From Syntrophaceae bacterium (GTDB taxonomy: Bacteria; Desulfobacterota; DTXE01), in the NCBI GenBank assembly GCA_012962595.1, contig DTXE01000556.1:1-15114 (forward strand): 15,114 nt of DNA, read 5' to 3'. The position numbers and the translations under genes are program-made. The notes beneath the pieces are model-generated. The model was not told the DNA's origin. It did no database searches and saw only the letters and a program-made list of their open reading frames with translations. Of this stretch, positions 13,501 to 15,114 are shown one piece after another (the first letter of the stretch is position 1; every line of letters starts with the position of its first letter).

Positions 13501-14133
13501 TTATATCAGTGACTTATATATATATTGCCTTCCTCTATCTGGCAAATTCTGAACGCATCTTTTTACCAGCCGAGCCTTATAAAGATTGAGGAGTTTGGTG
13601 CTGGCAGAGTTGATTTTCATGTTTCTCAGATTGGCTAATTCTCTCGCCGAAAGAATCTGTCTTTCCATAACAATGTGTAACACCTCTTTCAGGTAGGGGC
13701 TCAGAATGCCTAGAATATGCCAGCCATTGACTAACCTTACGGGTCTTCCTCTTATTTCTTTATTCCTGCCTTGAGACTCACGGGCAGGTTTTATGGACAA
13801 GAGATGGAGTTTTTTCCTCTCCAGAGCTACATGGATATTTTCTTCCTGAGTCTTGGTTAATCCAGTTACGGCTATAAACTTATCGCCGTATTCCATAGCG
13901 TTTAGTCTCACGATCAATTTAGCTATGATTTCATCAGCATAGGAATAGTCTATAGGACCTACCCTCGAAAAATCGAGAATTACTACTATTCCCTCCTGTT
14001 CCCATTTCAGTTTAGACTCAATTACCTCTCTAATCATTTTCCCGATCTCTCGGGTAGTGAGGTTCTTGTAGGTATAAGTTGAATTATGACTCACAATTTC
14101 TTTGAGCTGGTAGATTTTATATGTATTCTTCAT
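13501..14133 (-). CDS. STAS-like (DUF4325-type) / winged-helix protein
   Basis: A 210-residue protein. Residues 18-115 resemble the STAS-like DUF4325 domain: YKNLTTREIGKMI, then GIVVILDFSRVGPIDYSYADEII around residues 48-70, then FIAVTGLTKTQEENIHVAL. Residues 145-210 look like a MarR/ArsR-type winged helix (LKEVLHIVMERQILSARELANL, KLLNLYKARLVKR, then a wing RGRQYIYKSL). DUF4325 domains are linked to phospho-relay or anti-sigma-type signalling, but this fusion's role is not established. It interrupts the common yebC-ruvC neighbourhood and has its own promoter with a perfect palindrome over the predicted transcription start, so autoregulation is plausible. The ribosome-binding site is weak. Domain calls are by eye. 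Confidence 0.65.
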   Translation of the reverse strand: MKNTYKIYQLKEIVSHNSTYTYKNLTTREIGKMIREVIESKLKWEQEGIVVILDFSRVGPIDYSYADEIIAKLIVRLNAMEYGDKFIAVTGLTKTQEENIHVALERKKLHLLSIKPARESQGRNKEIRGRPVRLVNGWHILGILSPYLKEVLHIVMERQILSARELANLRNMKINSASTKLLNLYKARLVKRCVQNLPDRGRQYIYKSLI

Positions 14134-14147
14134 AAGAAGTCTTCACT

Positions 14148-14163
14148 GAATTCAATTGAATTC
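14148..14163. promoter_or_regulatory. Perfect 16-bp palindrome, candidate operator
   Basis: GAATTCAATTGAATTC is identical to its reverse complement. It lies one base downstream of the -10 of the promoter below, over the expected transcription start and 15 bp before the ATG of the STAS-like/winged-helix gene. A dimeric HTH protein, possibly the gene's own product, could bind here. Confidence 0.55.
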
Positions 14164-14164
14164 T

Positions 14165-14192
14165 CTTATAGCAGATTATCTAGTCTTGTCAA
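14165..14192 (-). promoter_or_regulatory. Strong sigma-70-like promoter of the STAS-like/winged-helix gene
   Basis: On the minus strand a consensus -35 TTGACA (14187-14192) is followed by a 16-nt spacer and -10 TATAAG (14165-14170). It is the best promoter match noticed in the window and separates this gene, and perhaps ruvCAB downstream, from yebC transcription. Confidence 0.7.
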
Positions 14193-14227
14193 GTGATTTC
14201 TCTGAGAAAATGAAGGAAGGATGCTAA

Positions 14228-14271
14228 GAGGCCATGGGGTGAGAAGTAGGTAAAGTTTAGCTCATGGCCTC
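14228..14271 (-). terminator. Long-loop inverted repeat at the end of yebC, possible terminator
   Basis: GAGGCCATG (14228-14236) pairs with CATGGCCTC (14263-14271): nine perfect pairs extendable by a G-U and a G-C, with a loop of about 22 nt. It spans the last yebC codons and the stop. Only a mixed pyrimidine stretch, not a T-run, follows in the minus direction, so it is a weak terminator candidate. Confidence 0.35.
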
Positions 14272-15003
14272 CATGATTTCATCAGGGATATCAAAATTGG
14301 CATAAACATGTTGGACATCATCACAGTCTTCCAAGGCCTGCATGAGACGAATCATTTGTTCTGCTTTCTTATCCTCAAGTTTTACTGTTCCTCTGGGGAT
14401 CATGCTGATTTCTGCTACACTGTATCTTAAACCAGCCTTTCCTAGGGCCTCTTTAACTGCTTCAAATTGGGAGACGGGAGTTATTATGGAAAGTGTAGTT
14501 TCCTCTTCTCTTACATCCTCAGCGCCGGCTTCTAAGGCCACATCTAGCAATTTGTCTTCATCCACCGAGCCCTTTTCAAGGACAATAAGACCCTTTTTCT
14601 CAAAGAGCCAAGATACGCAACCACTTTCTCCCAGACTACCACCATTTTTGCTAAACATATGTCTGATATCAGCTACTGCCCGTTGCTTATTATCCGTTAA
14701 TACCTCAACCAGTACAGCTACTCCCCCAGGTCCATAACCTTCATAGATCGCATCCTCGAAGGTAGTTCCCTCAAGTTCACCAGTGCCTTTTTTGATAGCC
14801 CTCTCGATATTATCTTTGGGCATATTCTGGGCCTTAGCTGCTGCAATAGCTGTCCTAAGTCTTGGGTTGGCATCTGGATCTCCGCCTCCAAGCCTGGCAG
14901 CAACCATAATTTCCCTTATTAATTTGCTGAAGATACGGCCTCTTTTAGCATCTACTGCGCTTTTCTTATGTTTGATGCTACTCCACTTGGAATGGCCTGA
15001 CAT
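14257..15003 (-). CDS. yebC: YebC/PmpR-family protein
   Basis: A 248-residue protein of normal family length. It begins with the invariant [20 protein letters not shown] and continues with [38 protein letters not shown] and [18 protein letters not shown]; the second half has the alternating domains 2 and 3. The family was long described as transcriptional regulators and has more recently been linked to translation of difficult sequences. It commonly precedes ruvC, as here, although a STAS-like gene intervenes. The ATG is supported by AGGAGAAG (15007-15014), with the AGGAG core 6 nt upstream. Confidence 0.96.
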   Translation of the reverse strand: MSGHSKWSSIKHKKSAVDAKRGRIFSKLIREIMVAARLGGGDPDANPRLRTAIAAAKAQNMPKDNIERAIKKGTGELEGTTFEDAIYEGYGPGGVAVLVEVLTDNKQRAVADIRHMFSKNGGSLGESGCVSWLFEKKGLIVLEKGSVDEDKLLDVALEAGAEDVREEETTLSIITPVSQFEAVKEALGKAGLRYSVAEISMIPRGTVKLEDKKAEQMIRLMQALEDCDDVQHVYANFDIPDEIMEAMS

Positions 15004-15024
15004 TAACTTCTCCTAATCCTTTTT

Positions 15025-15082
15025 AGTATAAATTAGATAGCAGTTTTTACCATAATTACAGGCACATGGCAATAGTTTTTAC
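15025..15082 (-). promoter_or_regulatory. yebC upstream region with paired 9-bp repeats
   Basis: A -10-like TATACT lies at 15025-15030 (minus strand), with only a poor -35 (ATGGTA, 15048-15053). Two direct copies of AGTTTTTAC (plus strand, 15042-15050 and 15074-15082) are spaced 32 bp apart, about three helical turns. The first overlaps the -35 region. They may be activator or repressor sites; no coding is seen in 15004-15114. Confidence 0.35.
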
Positions 15083-15114
15083 ATGAAAATAGCTCCTCTA
15101 ATTTAAATTCCAAA

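Noticed and set aside
14342..14737. 131-codon plus-strand open frame over yebC
   Set aside because: It lies fully antisense to a certain yebC gene, is Ser/Pro/Leu-rich without recognisable motifs and has no ribosome-binding site.
1..15114. CRISPR array, tRNA or rRNA genes
   Set aside because: No regularly spaced direct repeats, no tRNA-like T-loop/anticodon pattern and no rRNA-like stretch were noticed on either strand.

Overview
The window reads as chromosomal DNA of a moderately AT-rich Gram-negative anaerobe, most likely of the Desulfobacterota/deltaproteobacterial type. This rests on gene content and protein flavour: a yebC-ruvC-ruvA-ruvB core, an M48 lipoprotein, a PAS-GAF-HD-GYP sensor, a MerR-TPR protein, frequent AGG and ATA codons, and an IS of a type common in that group. 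No rRNA, tRNA or CRISPR was seen, so the taxonomy is an inference.

Layout, left to right. (a) 1-411 is a decayed edge holding two coding remnants on the minus strand, one PilC/GspF-like and one resembling a 2-hydroxyacyl-CoA dehydratase/activase fragment. (b) 412-702 is a small unrecognised plus-strand ORF that meets a DUF429 gene tail to tail. (c) 699-5115 is a minus-strand operon: M50 site-2 protease, PMI-like cupin, Mth938-like protein, PHP phosphoesterase, DUF429 protein. It is split by a complete 1.64-kb IS (2850-4487) that landed at the M50/cupin junction. (d) 5257-8814 carries three plus-strand genes: a MerR-TPR fusion divergent from M50, a PAS-GAF-HD-GYP c-di-GMP phosphodiesterase and an M48 metalloprotease lipoprotein. 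(e) 8828-13426 is a compact minus-strand operon: ruvC, ruvA, ruvB, HEAT-repeat protein, ParA-like ATPase, coiled-coil protein. (f) 13501-14133 is a STAS-like/winged-helix protein with its own strong promoter and a perfect 16-bp palindrome at the predicted transcription start, lying between yebC and ruvC. (g) 14257-15003 is yebC.

The most striking feature is the HEAT / ParA / coiled-coil trio directly downstream of ruvB. Its composition, and the ParA gene lying between the other two, match the PomY / PomZ / PomX cell-division positioning system of Myxococcus xanthus. The first residues of the coiled-coil protein also resemble the PomX N-terminal peptide that activates PomZ, as far as I recall that sequence. 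I propose a reduced Pom-like positioning system translationally coupled to the Holliday-junction resolvase operon. Other points of note are an Asn at a normally acidic or His metal position in RuvC and the cleanly reconstructable IS insertion site.
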